Made by a program: the position numbers and the translations under genes | NCBI RefSeq assembly: GCF_904846625.1 | Contig: NZ_CAJHBL010000001.1 | Span: 248,001 to 312,000 of the forward strand | Reading direction: 5' to 3' | Length of the DNA stretch: 64,000 nucleotides | From: Psychrobacter sp. JCM 18900 | GTDB taxonomy: Bacteria > Pseudomonadota > Gammaproteobacteria > Pseudomonadales > Moraxellaceae | Notes under the pieces: model-generated | Told to the model about the DNA's origin: nothing | Seen by the model: the letters and a program-made list of their open reading frames with translations, nothing else | Databases searched by the model: none | In this document: positions 27,316 through 35,512 of the stretch, one piece after another | Position numbering within the stretch: the stretch's first letter is position 1 | Layout of the letters: every line of letters starts with the position of its first letter

Positions 27316-28344
27316 CTAAGCAGTCAGTTCTTGACGAACGATTTGAGCACCAGCGCTTAAGGCTGCGAGCTTACCACGTGCGACTTGGCGAGACAAAGGT
27401 GCCATGCCGCAGTTGGTCGCAGGATACAGCTTATCAGCATCGACAAATTGTAGCGCTTTGCGTAACGTATCTGCCACTTCTTCTGGTGTCTCAATAGTGT
27501 TGGTTGCCACATCAATGGCACCGACCATCACTTTTTTACCACGAATCAATTCAATCAGATCCATAGGTACACGTGAGTTTTGACACTCCAGTGAGATGAT
27601 ATCGATTTTTGATTGTTGCAGTTTAGGAAATGCTTTTTCGTATTCGCGCCACTCTGAGCCCAGTGTCTTTTTCCAATCGGTATTGGCTTTGATGCCATAG
27701 CCGTAGCAAATATGCACAGCTGTCTCACATTTTAGGCCTTCAATGGCACGCTCTAAAGTTGCAATACCCCATTCGTTTACATCATCAAAGAACACATTAA
27801 ATGCAGGCTCATCAAACTGGATAATATCGACGCCAGCCGCTTCTAATTCTTTTGCTTCTTGATTCAGGATTTTAGCAAAGTCCCAAGCCAATTTTTCACG
27901 GCTTTTATAATGACCGTCATATAACGTATCAATCATCGTCATCGGCCCTGGCAGCGCCCATTTAATTGGCTGATCGGTTTGCTGACGTAAAAACTTGGCA
28001 TCATCAACGAATACGGACTTTGGACGGCTCACCGCACCAACGACTGAGGGCACGCTCGCATCATAGCGATTGCGGATTTTGACCGTTTCACGCTTCTCAA
28101 AGTCAACACCATCAAGGTGCTCGATGAACGTAGTTACAAAGTGCTGACGGGTCTGCTCGCCATCACTGACAATATCAATCCCTGCGTGCTGTTGCTCTTG
28201 CAATGATATGCGTAGCGCATCTTGCTTGGCTTCAAGCAACTGCTCGCCCTCTAACGCCCAAGGTGACCAGATTTTCTCTGGTTCTGCTAGCCAAGACGGT
28301 TTTGGTAAGCTGCCAGCGGTAGACGTCGGTAATAGTAGTTTCAT
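27316..28344 (-). CDS. mesD: Core methionine synthase MesD (folate-independent MetE-like)
   Basis: 342 aa, equal to only the C-terminal catalytic half of MetE (about 750 aa), without the N-terminal folate-binding half. Zinc ligands align with MetE: His211 and Cys213 (HICYGYG), Glu253 (DIISLECQNS) and Cys312 (NCGMAP); the homocysteine-binding IQFDEPAF motif is at about 177. The protein lies directly after a DUF1852 gene. Known: in aerobic bacteria the MesD family makes methionine without methyltetrahydrofolate or cobalamin and needs both DUF1852 (MesX) and oxygen (Price and colleagues, folate-independent methionine synthases). The methyl donor is unknown. About 18 extra residues lie between the Cys213 and Glu253 motifs compared with E. 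coli MetE. Confidence 0.92.
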   Translation of the reverse strand: MKLLLPTSTAGSLPKPSWLAEPEKIWSPWALEGEQLLEAKQDALRISLQEQQHAGIDIVSDGEQTRQHFVTTFIEHLDGVDFEKRETVKIRNRYDASVPSVVGAVSRPKSVFVDDAKFLRQQTDQPIKWALPGPMTMIDTLYDGHYKSREKLAWDFAKILNQEAKELEAAGVDIIQFDEPAFNVFFDDVNEWGIATLERAIEGLKCETAVHICYGYGIKANTDWKKTLGSEWREYEKAFPKLQQSKIDIISLECQNSRVPMDLIELIRGKKVMVGAIDVATNTIETPEEVADTLRKALQFVDADKLYPATNCGMAPLSRQVARGKLAALSAGAQIVRQELTA

Positions 28345-28402
28345 ACGAGTTATCTTCTAATTAATTAATTTATTTTTTATTATGTTGATGAGTGATGCTC
28401 AG

Positions 28403-29440
28403 TTAAGCGGCTTGCTTCCTAGCCGTTTCTTTATCAGCAGCTTCTTTTTGAGCAGTATCGCCTGTTACATCATAGCTTGTAGCCCATTCCTCAAGGATTG
28501 TTTGATACGGCTTAATAAAATGTGTCTCAGTAAATCTGCCTTGGGTCACTGCCATCTGACTACGTTCGGCACGGTCATAGACCACTTGAGTCAATGAATA
28601 GTCTTGGTAGTTCAGGCTAGGTTGATACACTTGTCCAGCGCTTGAGTTGGCGTTGTAAATCTCAGGACGGTAAATCTTCTGAAAGGTCTCCATAGTACTG
28701 ATAGCACTAATCAGCTCAAGATCGGTGTAATCACTGAGCAAGTCCCCTGCAAAATAAAATGCTAATGGCGCGGCGCTTCCTTCAGGCTTAAAATAACGTA
28801 CCGTTAAGCCCATTTTATGAAAATAGTCGTCGGTCAACGAGTATTCATCTTGCTTGTACTCAATGCCCAATACAGGATGCTGATTGACAGTACGGTAGTA
28901 AGTCTTGCTGGTTGAAACGCTCAGGCAAATCACAGGTTTTTTGTGAAAATGAGCATTGTAAGCTTCTGAATTCAATAAGTATTGAAACAGCTTGCCGTGC
29001 AACTCACCAAAATTATCTGGTGTTATGGATGCTAGGTTTTTGTCGCGATGCTCTGGTAACACAATACTAAAATCATAATCACGTACGTAAGATGAGAAAC
29101 TGTTACCAACCATGCCGTCGATACGCTTGTTTTCTTTGTGATCCACAATCGTGGTTTTTAGCGTTTCGATAATAGGAAACGTCTGTCCATTGCCTTTAAC
29201 ATCTAGATCGACAGAGATGATATCAACTTCAACAGAATAACGATCTGCTGTCAGATTATCCCAATGCGCCAATGCATTGAATCGATTATTAATCATGGTT
29301 AACGTTTTGCGTAAGTTCTCTTGGCGGTGCTCGCCGCGTGCCAAATTTGCAAAGTTAGTCGTCAAACGCGTGCTATCTGCAGGCTGATAGTTTTCGTCAA
29401 AACGAATGTGCTTAATTGAACAATTGAATTCTTTACTCAT
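28403..29440 (-). CDS. mesX: DUF1852 protein MesX, partner of MesD
   Basis: 345 aa, recognised as DUF1852 from the IKHIRFDENYQPADSTR opening, the TNFANLARGEHRQENLR segment and the NSFSSYVRDYDFS block. Soluble, no signal peptide or membrane helix. Known: this family is required by MesD for oxygen-dependent methionine synthesis; its biochemical activity is not established. It is the first gene of the mesX-mesD-flavin reductase run, 58 bp upstream of mesD. A perfect MetR-consensus site lies about 106-118 bp before the start. The last 12 residues are Ala/Lys/Glu-rich, outside the family core. Confidence 0.92.
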   Translation of the reverse strand: MSKEFNCSIKHIRFDENYQPADSTRLTTNFANLARGEHRQENLRKTLTMINNRFNALAHWDNLTADRYSVEVDIISVDLDVKGNGQTFPIIETLKTTIVDHKENKRIDGMVGNSFSSYVRDYDFSIVLPEHRDKNLASITPDNFGELHGKLFQYLLNSEAYNAHFHKKPVICLSVSTSKTYYRTVNQHPVLGIEYKQDEYSLTDDYFHKMGLTVRYFKPEGSAAPLAFYFAGDLLSDYTDLELISAISTMETFQKIYRPEIYNANSSAGQVYQPSLNYQDYSLTQVVYDRAERSQMAVTQGRFTETHFIKPYQTILEEWATSYDVTGDTAQKEAADKETARKQAA

Positions 29441-29692
29441 GGTGATCCGCTACCTTATTTATCTGAGATAAAACCAAATCTGTGTATGAGATGAATCATA
29501 CATAAATCTAAACATGAATAAAAACGATACTATCTAAACATAAGATGAATTTTATTCATCTTACTGAAACTTAGATATATAAAGGAAATTTAACAGCGGA
29601 ATTTTTAAGGATTTATTTATCGTATAATTAAGCCCTTCAAATACAAACGGCGAAGAAGGTTCTTATACTGTTTAAGCATATTTTTAAGGCAT
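29441..29692 (-). promoter_or_regulatory. mesX upstream region
   Basis: Spacer between mesX and the acr1 terminator. It contains the MetR-type site (29546-29558) and a second palindrome, TGTATGA-N6-TCATACA at 29483-29502, between that site and the mesX start. No SAM riboswitch fold was recognised. Confidence 0.5.
29541..29563 (-). promoter_or_regulatory. MetR-type operator upstream of mesX
   Basis: TGAATTTTATTCA at 29546-29558 fits the MetR consensus TGAANNTNNTTCA at every fixed position and sits in a longer palindrome TAAGATGAAT-TTT-ATTCATCTTA (29541-29563). MetR is the LysR-type activator of metE and related genes. The distance to mesX suits an activator site. Confidence 0.7.
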
Positions 29693-29717
29693 AAAAAAAG
29701 GATACCGTAGTATCCTT
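29693..29717 (-). terminator. Intrinsic terminator of acr1
   Basis: AAGGATAC (29698-29705) pairs with GTATCCTT (29710-29717), loop CGTA. On the minus strand a seven-T run follows, 35 bp beyond the acr1 stop. Confidence 0.85.
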
Positions 29718-29751
29718 CTTATTCAAACTCGAGCCTGATAACAAATCGATT

Positions 29752-30639
29752 CTAGTGATGTTCACCAGGAAGGATTTTGGCAAAGGCACGCTGAGCAAGG
29801 TTAGGCTTGCTATCAGTCGTTTGCGCAGCGGTCGAACTTGGGAAAATGCGATAACCAATGGACTGGACGCCAACGTTAAAGGCTGGTACTAGTGAATAAG
29901 TCGCCGAGGCAAATTTACCCATATTACTAGCAATGCTATTTGGCTTATGAACGATGGCTTTTGCGACCATCATCGCTGCTTCGTCTGGCATCAGCGCTGG
30001 CATGTAGCGATATAGCTTGGTTGGCGCAATCATCGGGGTACGCACAAGTGGCATAAAGATATTGGTTACTTTGATGTTATCGCCTTTGACTTCAGCAGCC
30101 AAACAGCGACTAAATGCATCTAAAGCCGCCTTTGACGCGACATACGCTGAAAAGCGAGGGCTGTTTGCCAATACCCCAATTGATGAGATATTCACGATTT
30201 GACCAGTTTGACGACCAATCATCGTTGGCAAGAAACCAAGAATGATTTTGACCGCGCCAAAATAGTTAATCTCCATGGTGCGTTCAAAATCATGAAAACG
30301 GTTGACCGACTCATGCACTGAACGGCGAATCGAACGTCCTGCATTGTTGACTAGTACATCGACATGCTTAAAATCAGCCAAAATCTTTTCACTGGTTTTT
30401 TCAATCTCATCCATATTGGTCAGATCGCATGGATAGTAACTGGCCGCGCCGCCAAGTGTTTCGATATTTTCCTTGACCATTTTTAGCTTATCTTCAGTAC
30501 GGGCCAGCAAAATAACATGCGCACCACATTCACTGAGCAAAAAAGCCGTACGCTCGCCGATACCACTTGAAGCGCCTGTGATGATAATATTCTTGCCTTT
30601 GACGGCTTTGGTGATTGCTTTTTTCGAGAGATTGGCCAT
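29752..30639 (-). CDS. acr1: Acr1-like fatty acyl-CoA reductase (SDR family)
   Basis: Short-chain dehydrogenase, 295 aa, the same length as Acinetobacter Acr1, which reduces long-chain acyl-CoA to the fatty aldehyde for wax ester synthesis. NADP-binding GASSGIGERTAFLL is at about 21, NNAGRSIRRSVHES at about 98, and the catalytic ISSIGVLANSPRFSAYVASK with the Tyr-x3-Lys pair near 165. Downstream, MPLVRTPMIAPTKLYRYMP and the C-terminal PSSTAA and RAFAKILPGEHH segments closely resemble Acr1 as I recall it, which separates it from generic SDRs. It has its own terminator. A role in wax ester or aldehyde metabolism is inferred from this resemblance. Confidence 0.85.
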   Translation of the reverse strand: MANLSKKAITKAVKGKNIIITGASSGIGERTAFLLSECGAHVILLARTEDKLKMVKENIETLGGAASYYPCDLTNMDEIEKTSEKILADFKHVDVLVNNAGRSIRRSVHESVNRFHDFERTMEINYFGAVKIILGFLPTMIGRQTGQIVNISSIGVLANSPRFSAYVASKAALDAFSRCLAAEVKGDNIKVTNIFMPLVRTPMIAPTKLYRYMPALMPDEAAMMVAKAIVHKPNSIASNMGKFASATYSLVPAFNVGVQSIGYRIFPSSTAAQTTDSKPNLAQRAFAKILPGEHH

Positions 30640-30849
30640 AAAAAGTCCTTTTCGTTTATTCTATAGTTATTGGTATTCGGTTATAGCATAGCAAAAAATG
30701 TCGTATGGAGTGAACAAAACCATAGTGGGCGTTAGCTAACGGGACTTTTACAAATTTCGTCGACATAAATATTTATAAATATATTTTTAGCTTGTTGTTA
30801 ACTACTAAGTGCTAAGCTTTTTTCTGATCAATTATGAGGGGTACCTGCT

Positions 30850-31245
30850 TTGATAGACACACTAACTCACTATATCGACTTAATTGCCAAAATGATCGAA
30901 GTCATTGGCGTCCTCATTATGTTTTTTGGGCTATTTCTTGCTTTATATAGAGCTTTTCGAGCGTCTGGCCATTTCAATAATGATACTTACGTCGAGATCA
31001 GACAGACCGTAGGCAAGTCTATATTGTTGGGGTTAGAAGTACTGATTGCCGCTGATATCGTGGCTACTGTCGTCACCGAGCCATCGCTACGTAGCGTACT
31101 GGTGCTAGGTTTTATCGTACTGATTCGAACCTTTTTAAGCTTATCGCTACAGGTTGAACTAGAAGGTCGATTCCCTTGGCAAAATAGAAAACCTGCGCCT
31201 GATAAGCAGCCTGATACTGATACTGTGCCAATTGATAAAGCATAG
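30850..31245 (+). CDS. DUF1622 family membrane protein
   Basis: 131-aa inner-membrane protein with three hydrophobic segments (about residues 10-35, 58-75, 80-100). It has the DUF1622 pattern: AKMIEVIGVLIMFFGLFLALYR in two parts, the RQTVGKSILLGLEVLIAADIV segment (in parts), and SVLVLGFIVLIRTFLSLSL. Function unknown. The start is TTG at 30850, supported by GAGGGG eight bases upstream. The tail after residue 105 is hydrophilic and Pro/Asp-rich. It is divergent from acr1 and convergent with dusB. Confidence 0.8.
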   Translation: MIDTLTHYIDLIAKMIEVIGVLIMFFGLFLALYRAFRASGHFNNDTYVEIRQTVGKSILLGLEVLIAADIVATVVTEPSLRSVLVLGFIVLIRTFLSLSLQVELEGRFPWQNRKPAPDKQPDTDTVPIDKA

Positions 31246-31337
31246 CTGTTAGATAAAAGAGCTATCAAAATGCAAGACGTAAAAAGCACTATTAAAAGTA
31301 ATTAGCACTGGTTCATAAAACAAGATTTAAGCAATTG

Positions 31338-32369
31338 CTACTCATGTGCCTGCAAAAAAGTCTCGACTACCTTAAATTGTCCAGCGGTACTTTCTTCACC
31401 ATACATTGCCTGTCTAAAGGCGTTAGAGTTTGGAATACCTGTCGTATACCATGCAATATGTTTGCGAGCGATACGGCAGCCTGAGTACTCCCCATAAAAA
31501 TCATAAAGCTCTTGCAAATGGGCCAGTACGATCTCTTTTATCTCACTAACACTCGGTGCCTCTAGACGCTCGCCAGTACGCAAGAAATGCTCAATATCGC
31601 GAAATATCCATGGTTGACCTTGTGCAGCACGCCCAATCATCACCGCATCACAGCCTGTCATCTCATAGACGTGTTGGGCTTTTTGTGCGCTATCGATATC
31701 ACCGTTAGCAATGACAGGAATACTGATGCTTTCTTTGACTTCGCGTATTAGCTCATAGCGTGCATTGCCTGTGTACATGTCTTCACGCGTACGTCCATGA
31801 ATAGCAATCGCTGCAATGCCTGCCTGCTCAGCACGCTTGGCGACTCGTAAGATGTTTTCACGACCGTTTTCAAAACCTAGACGTGTCTTTAGTGTGACAG
31901 GCGCATCAACGGCATTGACCGTTGCATCTAGCAATCGCGCGACCAAATCCTCATCTTGCAACAATGCAGAGCCTGCCAGCTTACGACAGACTTTTTTGGC
32001 CGGACAGCCCATATTGATATCGATAATCTGTGCGCCATTATCAATTTGATAACGAGCCGCTTCAGCCAGTTTGTCCGGCTCAGCACCTGCTATCTGCGCC
32101 GAAATAGGCGCAATCTCATTGTCAAAATTGGCACGGTACAGAGATTTTTTGCGTGCATAAAGCGCCGTGTCAGCGATGATCATTTCACTGACCGCATGGC
32201 CTGCGCCAAATGATTTGCATAATCGGCGAAAGGGATTGTCTGTCACGCCTGCCATCGGTGCGACCATCAAACGGTTTTCAATCGTCAGGCCACCGATATT
32301 TAGTGGCTGTAATAACGGATGATCAGACAAAGTCGAGGACGAAGGTAAAATGGGAGAATCAATAGACAT
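31338..32369 (-). CDS. dusB: tRNA-dihydrouridine synthase B
   Basis: FMN-dependent enzyme that reduces uridine in the tRNA D-loop. 343 aa from ATG 32369. The TIM-barrel starts with LMVAPMAGVTDNPFRRL (about residue 34); the catalytic Cys is in NMGCPAKKVC (about 100), with KTRLGFENG and IPVIANGDIDS following, and the C-terminal helical domain (RKHIAWYTTGIPN) is the DusB form. No Shine-Dalgarno sequence precedes the ATG: the six bases upstream are the T-tract of a hairpin. A TTG 30 bases further up is less likely. fis, the usual partner in enterics, is absent here. Confidence 0.93.
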   Translation of the reverse strand: MSIDSPILPSSSTLSDHPLLQPLNIGGLTIENRLMVAPMAGVTDNPFRRLCKSFGAGHAVSEMIIADTALYARKKSLYRANFDNEIAPISAQIAGAEPDKLAEAARYQIDNGAQIIDINMGCPAKKVCRKLAGSALLQDEDLVARLLDATVNAVDAPVTLKTRLGFENGRENILRVAKRAEQAGIAAIAIHGRTREDMYTGNARYELIREVKESISIPVIANGDIDSAQKAQHVYEMTGCDAVMIGRAAQGQPWIFRDIEHFLRTGERLEAPSVSEIKEIVLAHLQELYDFYGEYSGCRIARKHIAWYTTGIPNSNAFRQAMYGEESTAGQFKVVETFLQAHE

Positions 32370-32405
32370 AAAAAACGGCTTGATTTGTAAGGAAAACAAG
32401 CCGTT
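32370..32405 (-). terminator. Terminator-like hairpin abutting the dusB start codon
   Basis: On the minus strand AACGGCTTG pairs with CAAGCCGTT (arms 32397-32405 and 32374-32382) followed by six T directly before the dusB ATG. It lies 85 bp past the BCCT stop and would end that transcript. Confidence 0.7.
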
Positions 32406-32433
32406 ATTCTAAGGATTCGTGCACATAATGCAA
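32406..32433 (-). promoter_or_regulatory. Candidate dusB promoter
   Basis: On the minus strand, TTGCAT (32433-32428), a 16-bp spacer and TAGAAT (32411-32406) form a plausible sigma-70 promoter; transcription would start inside the terminator hairpin, about 30 bases before the dusB ATG. The -35 overlaps a 30-bp palindrome. Confidence 0.5.
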
Positions 32434-32457
32434 GCTATTCACGTGAATAACTTGCAT
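32428..32457. promoter_or_regulatory. 30-bp near-perfect palindrome between the BCCT gene and dusB
   Basis: Arms of 15 bp match with one mismatch pair around a CACGTG centre (ATGCAAG-N-TATTCAC facing GTGAATA-N-CTTGCAT). No U-tract follows, so it is more likely a protein-binding site than a terminator. Confidence 0.5.
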
Positions 32458-32489
32458 AAGCATTGGTCATTTTTGATACATTTCATACA

Positions 32490-34535
32490 TTATTTATCGA
32501 GCACACTGCCCTGCTCTAGCGTGATGTCATCATCATGCTCCTGCATGCGCCACGGCAGGCTATCAGGCGACACATTGAGGAAATGTAAATACTTCTCAAA
32601 CTGATCGATGATGTCATTAATCACTGATTCAGATTTGTAGCCGTATAAGTCATAGGTCTGACCACCACGGCGTAGATACACCTCAGCGCGATGATGATGC
32701 TCTTGTGGCAAGGTATCCGCACTGTCTTCAGTATAATAATCAGGCGCATCATGCTCAGATAAGCGCACCTCATACCAAAATTCAACATCGTCACCGCGCT
32801 GTAGCTCTAATACGGCTCGGTTATTAACCGCGTCATAGTTGACCTCAGTCGTCCAACCAGTTTCTGCAAATTTAGACGACACCTCCATCATCGAAGGCAT
32901 AACCACTTCTTTGATATAACTTAAGACCTTTTCACGCGTTGGCTTATCGGTCATATAGTCAATACGCTCGCGCCATGCAGACGGTTTGAGTAGATGCGGC
33001 GGCAGTCTGTTGTCATTACCAAGGCTTTGATTACGATGTCCTTCGATACGCAGCGCACGCCACATGCCAAACATTGAAATAAGAATAATAATCGCAAATG
33101 GTAACGCACTAACGATAGCCGCTGTTTGTAGGGCTTCTAAACCACCTGCAAGTAGCAATACTGCTGCGACAGCACCTTCAGTTACTACCCAAAAGCTACG
33201 CTGCCACCATGGTGTATCACTGCGACCACCTGCCGCTAGCGAGTCGATTACCAATGAGCCAGAATCCGAAGACGTCACAAAAAAGGTAATAATCAATAAA
33301 ATGGTCAACGACGACACAAATTCAGTAAACGGTAGATTCTCTAACAGTTTAAACAAAGCAATCGCTTGGTTGTTTTGTACTTCACTGATTAATGAGGTAT
33401 AACCATCGACCATAATCATGTGTAGCGCGGTATCACCAAACACCGAAAACCAGAAGAACGTAAAGAAAGTCGGTACCAGCATCACACCCAATACAAACTC
33501 ACGAATAGTACGACCACGGCTAATCTTGGCGATAAACAGACCTACAAAAGGTGCCCATGCAATCGTCCATGCAAAAATAAATAAAGTCCAGCTGCCGATC
33601 CAATTGCTATTCTCGTATGCTTGCAAGCTAAAGGTACGTTCAACGATATTACCCAAATAGCTACCCGTATTTTCCATAAAGGCGTTCAAGATAAAAATGG
33701 TCGGACCGACAACAAATACGAACAGCATCAACGCAGTTGCCAGTAGCATATTTAAAATAGATAAGCGTTTTACACCCTTATCCATCCCTGCTAATACCGA
33801 TACCAATGCTGCGGCGGTCACCAAGGCAATGGCAATCACCTGTACGGTCGTATTCACTGGAATGATATCTGGCAATAGATAATTGAGTCCCGCATTAATT
33901 TGCGACACCGACAAGCCAAGACTGGTCGCAATACCGAACATCGTACCCAATATCGCAAACACATCAACCGTATGACCGATAGGGCCATGAATCCTGTCAC
34001 CAATAATCGGATACAGCGTCGAGCGTATTGATAGTGGTAGACCATGACGAAACGCAAAATAAGCTAGTGATAAACCAACGACACCATAAATTGCCCAAAT
34101 ATGAAAACCCCAGTGAAAATACGCTATTTGCATCGCCTCTTTTGCCGCGGCGATAGTCTGCGGATCCGACATTGGCGGACTAGAAAAGTGCATCACTGGT
34201 TCCGCTACCCCATAAAACAGTAACGCAATCCCGTAACCTGCCGAAAACAGCATGGCAAACCATTCAAGGAATCCGTACTCCGCCTCAGCATGATCAGGGC
34301 CTAGCTTGATACTGCCATAAGACGAAAACGCCAGTACAATAATGAACATCAAAAACAGTGCCACTGCCAGCATATAAAACCAGCCGAATGTCTCAGTCGT
34401 AAAACTAAGCACATCACTAAACAGAGCACCCGCTGCTTCAGGATTAATAGCCGTACCAATGACCAATAGCAGCATAATAATTGCTGCAGGTACAAAGACT
34501 GGTAATAAAATAGTCGAACGAGGTAATTTACTCAT
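32490..34535 (-). CDS. BCCT family betaine/choline/carnitine transporter (BetT-like)
   Basis: Sodium- or proton-coupled carrier for quaternary ammonium osmolytes, 681 aa, with 12 membrane segments in the first 500 residues. Family marks: GPDHAEAEYGFLEWFAMLFSAG (in parts) at about 75-95, and the Trp-rich signature around TLFIFAWTIAWAPFVGLFIAKISRGRTIREF at about 330 (in parts). The C-terminal 170-residue cytoplasmic region with FWYEVRLSEHDAP and YLHFLNVSPDSLPWRMQEH matches the long-tailed BetT choline transporters, where the tail senses osmotic stress. ATG 34535 is chosen because GAGGAT lies upstream of it; the in-frame TTG 18 bases earlier overlaps that site. Confidence 0.92.
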   Translation of the reverse strand: MSKLPRSTILLPVFVPAAIIMLLLVIGTAINPEAAGALFSDVLSFTTETFGWFYMLAVALFLMFIIVLAFSSYGSIKLGPDHAEAEYGFLEWFAMLFSAGYGIALLFYGVAEPVMHFSSPPMSDPQTIAAAKEAMQIAYFHWGFHIWAIYGVVGLSLAYFAFRHGLPLSIRSTLYPIIGDRIHGPIGHTVDVFAILGTMFGIATSLGLSVSQINAGLNYLLPDIIPVNTTVQVIAIALVTAAALVSVLAGMDKGVKRLSILNMLLATALMLFVFVVGPTIFILNAFMENTGSYLGNIVERTFSLQAYENSNWIGSWTLFIFAWTIAWAPFVGLFIAKISRGRTIREFVLGVMLVPTFFTFFWFSVFGDTALHMIMVDGYTSLISEVQNNQAIALFKLLENLPFTEFVSSLTILLIITFFVTSSDSGSLVIDSLAAGGRSDTPWWQRSFWVVTEGAVAAVLLLAGGLEALQTAAIVSALPFAIIILISMFGMWRALRIEGHRNQSLGNDNRLPPHLLKPSAWRERIDYMTDKPTREKVLSYIKEVVMPSMMEVSSKFAETGWTTEVNYDAVNNRAVLELQRGDDVEFWYEVRLSEHDAPDYYTEDSADTLPQEHHHRAEVYLRRGGQTYDLYGYKSESVINDIIDQFEKYLHFLNVSPDSLPWRMQEHDDDITLEQGSVLDK

Positions 34536-34845
34536 GAAAGATAATATCCTCAAAAGTTGACGATGCCTTTTTATGAAAATTTTTAATTAAGGCAAAGATT
34601 AGAAAATGTGTGTGAATGGTCATAATAATTATCACACTCTTTTCCAAAACCCTAGACAAGCGTTCAACTCGTAACATGACTTTAACGAATGTTACATGAC
34701 TATTACCAAGAAAATAAAAAAGGCAGCTTGCTAGCTGCCTTTTGATTGTATATGTATTTTTTTAGTGATTTATAACCTATAAATGCTCGCTAATTCGTAA
34801 ATACCAATATTTTTTGTACCTAAACAGAAGCACTCTGTTTCCTAA
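34536..34845. promoter_or_regulatory. BCCT upstream region with inverted repeat
   Basis: 310 bp between the BCCT gene and hit. It contains an inverted repeat GTAACAT-N11-ATGTTAC (34671-34695), about 140 bp before the BCCT start, and then the hit terminator. The repeat is a candidate regulator site; the regulator is not recognised. Confidence 0.35.
34717..34743. terminator. Intrinsic terminator of the HIT gene
   Basis: AAAAGGCAGCT pairs with AGCTGCCTTTT around TGCT, with T-runs in both directions. It is 100 bp beyond the stop of the minus-strand HIT gene. Confidence 0.85.
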
Positions 34846-35286
34846 CTAGGCATCAATCACTGCCGCCAACTTCTGCGCAATATCTGCCAAATCATTGTTG
34901 TCGGCTTGGGTCACTGCATGACGACCCAATTCATGGATACTTGATGGAATGAGATGCACATGATAATGAAAGACTGTTTGACCTGCTTGTGAGCCATTTA
35001 ATTGCATTTGGATAACGCCTTCACGCTCGAACACTTGACGTTGGGCTTGCATAACCTTTTTAGACGTCATTAATACCGCAGCGGCGTACTCTGGCTCAAG
35101 ATCGGTCAAATCTACCGCTTTTTGCTTCGGTATCACCAATACGTGGCCTTCTGCTTGCGGCATGATATCCATAAAGGCGAGCGTTTTATCATCTTCATAT
35201 ACTTTATAATACGGAATATCACCATCTAACATTTTGGCAAAAATGTTATTGTTGTCATAAGCAGTCTGTTGATTCACGTCAGTCAT
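34846..35286 (-). CDS. HIT family protein
   Basis: Histidine-triad nucleotide hydrolase/transferase, 146 aa. The triad is HYHVHLIPS near residue 110, the second His acting as nucleophile; earlier FAKMLDGDIPYYKVYEDD and FMDIMPQAEGHVLVIPK are typical of the HinT/Hit branch. Family knowledge: such proteins hydrolyse AMP- or ADP-linked metabolites and similar nucleoside conjugates. AAGGAAAAGTA precedes the ATG. The gene is isolated and ends at its own terminator. Confidence 0.92.
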   Translation of the reverse strand: MTDVNQQTAYDNNNIFAKMLDGDIPYYKVYEDDKTLAFMDIMPQAEGHVLVIPKQKAVDLTDLEPEYAAAVLMTSKKVMQAQRQVFEREGVIQMQLNGSQAGQTVFHYHVHLIPSSIHELGRHAVTQADNNDLADIAQKLAAVIDA

Positions 35287-35512
35287 TACTTTTCCTTTAA
35301 GAGTTTTATTATCAGTTAATTAATAGCTCAATAGCTATCCAAGATAGATAAAAGCGTCTGTCATATAGTGGACGAAATATGACTTTAGTACAAGTCAGTA
35401 TGACAATCGAATTTGAAAAATATCAAGCCATATTCCAACCATACTAGCTCACTAATTTATTGGCAGGCCGTACCCTTAAAATGTTATATTAACTCTCTAT
35501 TTTAATAACGCT

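Noticed and set aside
29441-29640. SAM riboswitch upstream of mesX
   Set aside because: No conserved multi-helix fold or SAM-I/SAM-II consensus; the palindromes fit protein-binding sites.
32428-32457. parS site at the CACGTG-centred palindrome
   Set aside because: The core is CACGTG but the flanks (CTATT, AATAA) do not match TGTTT and AAACA.
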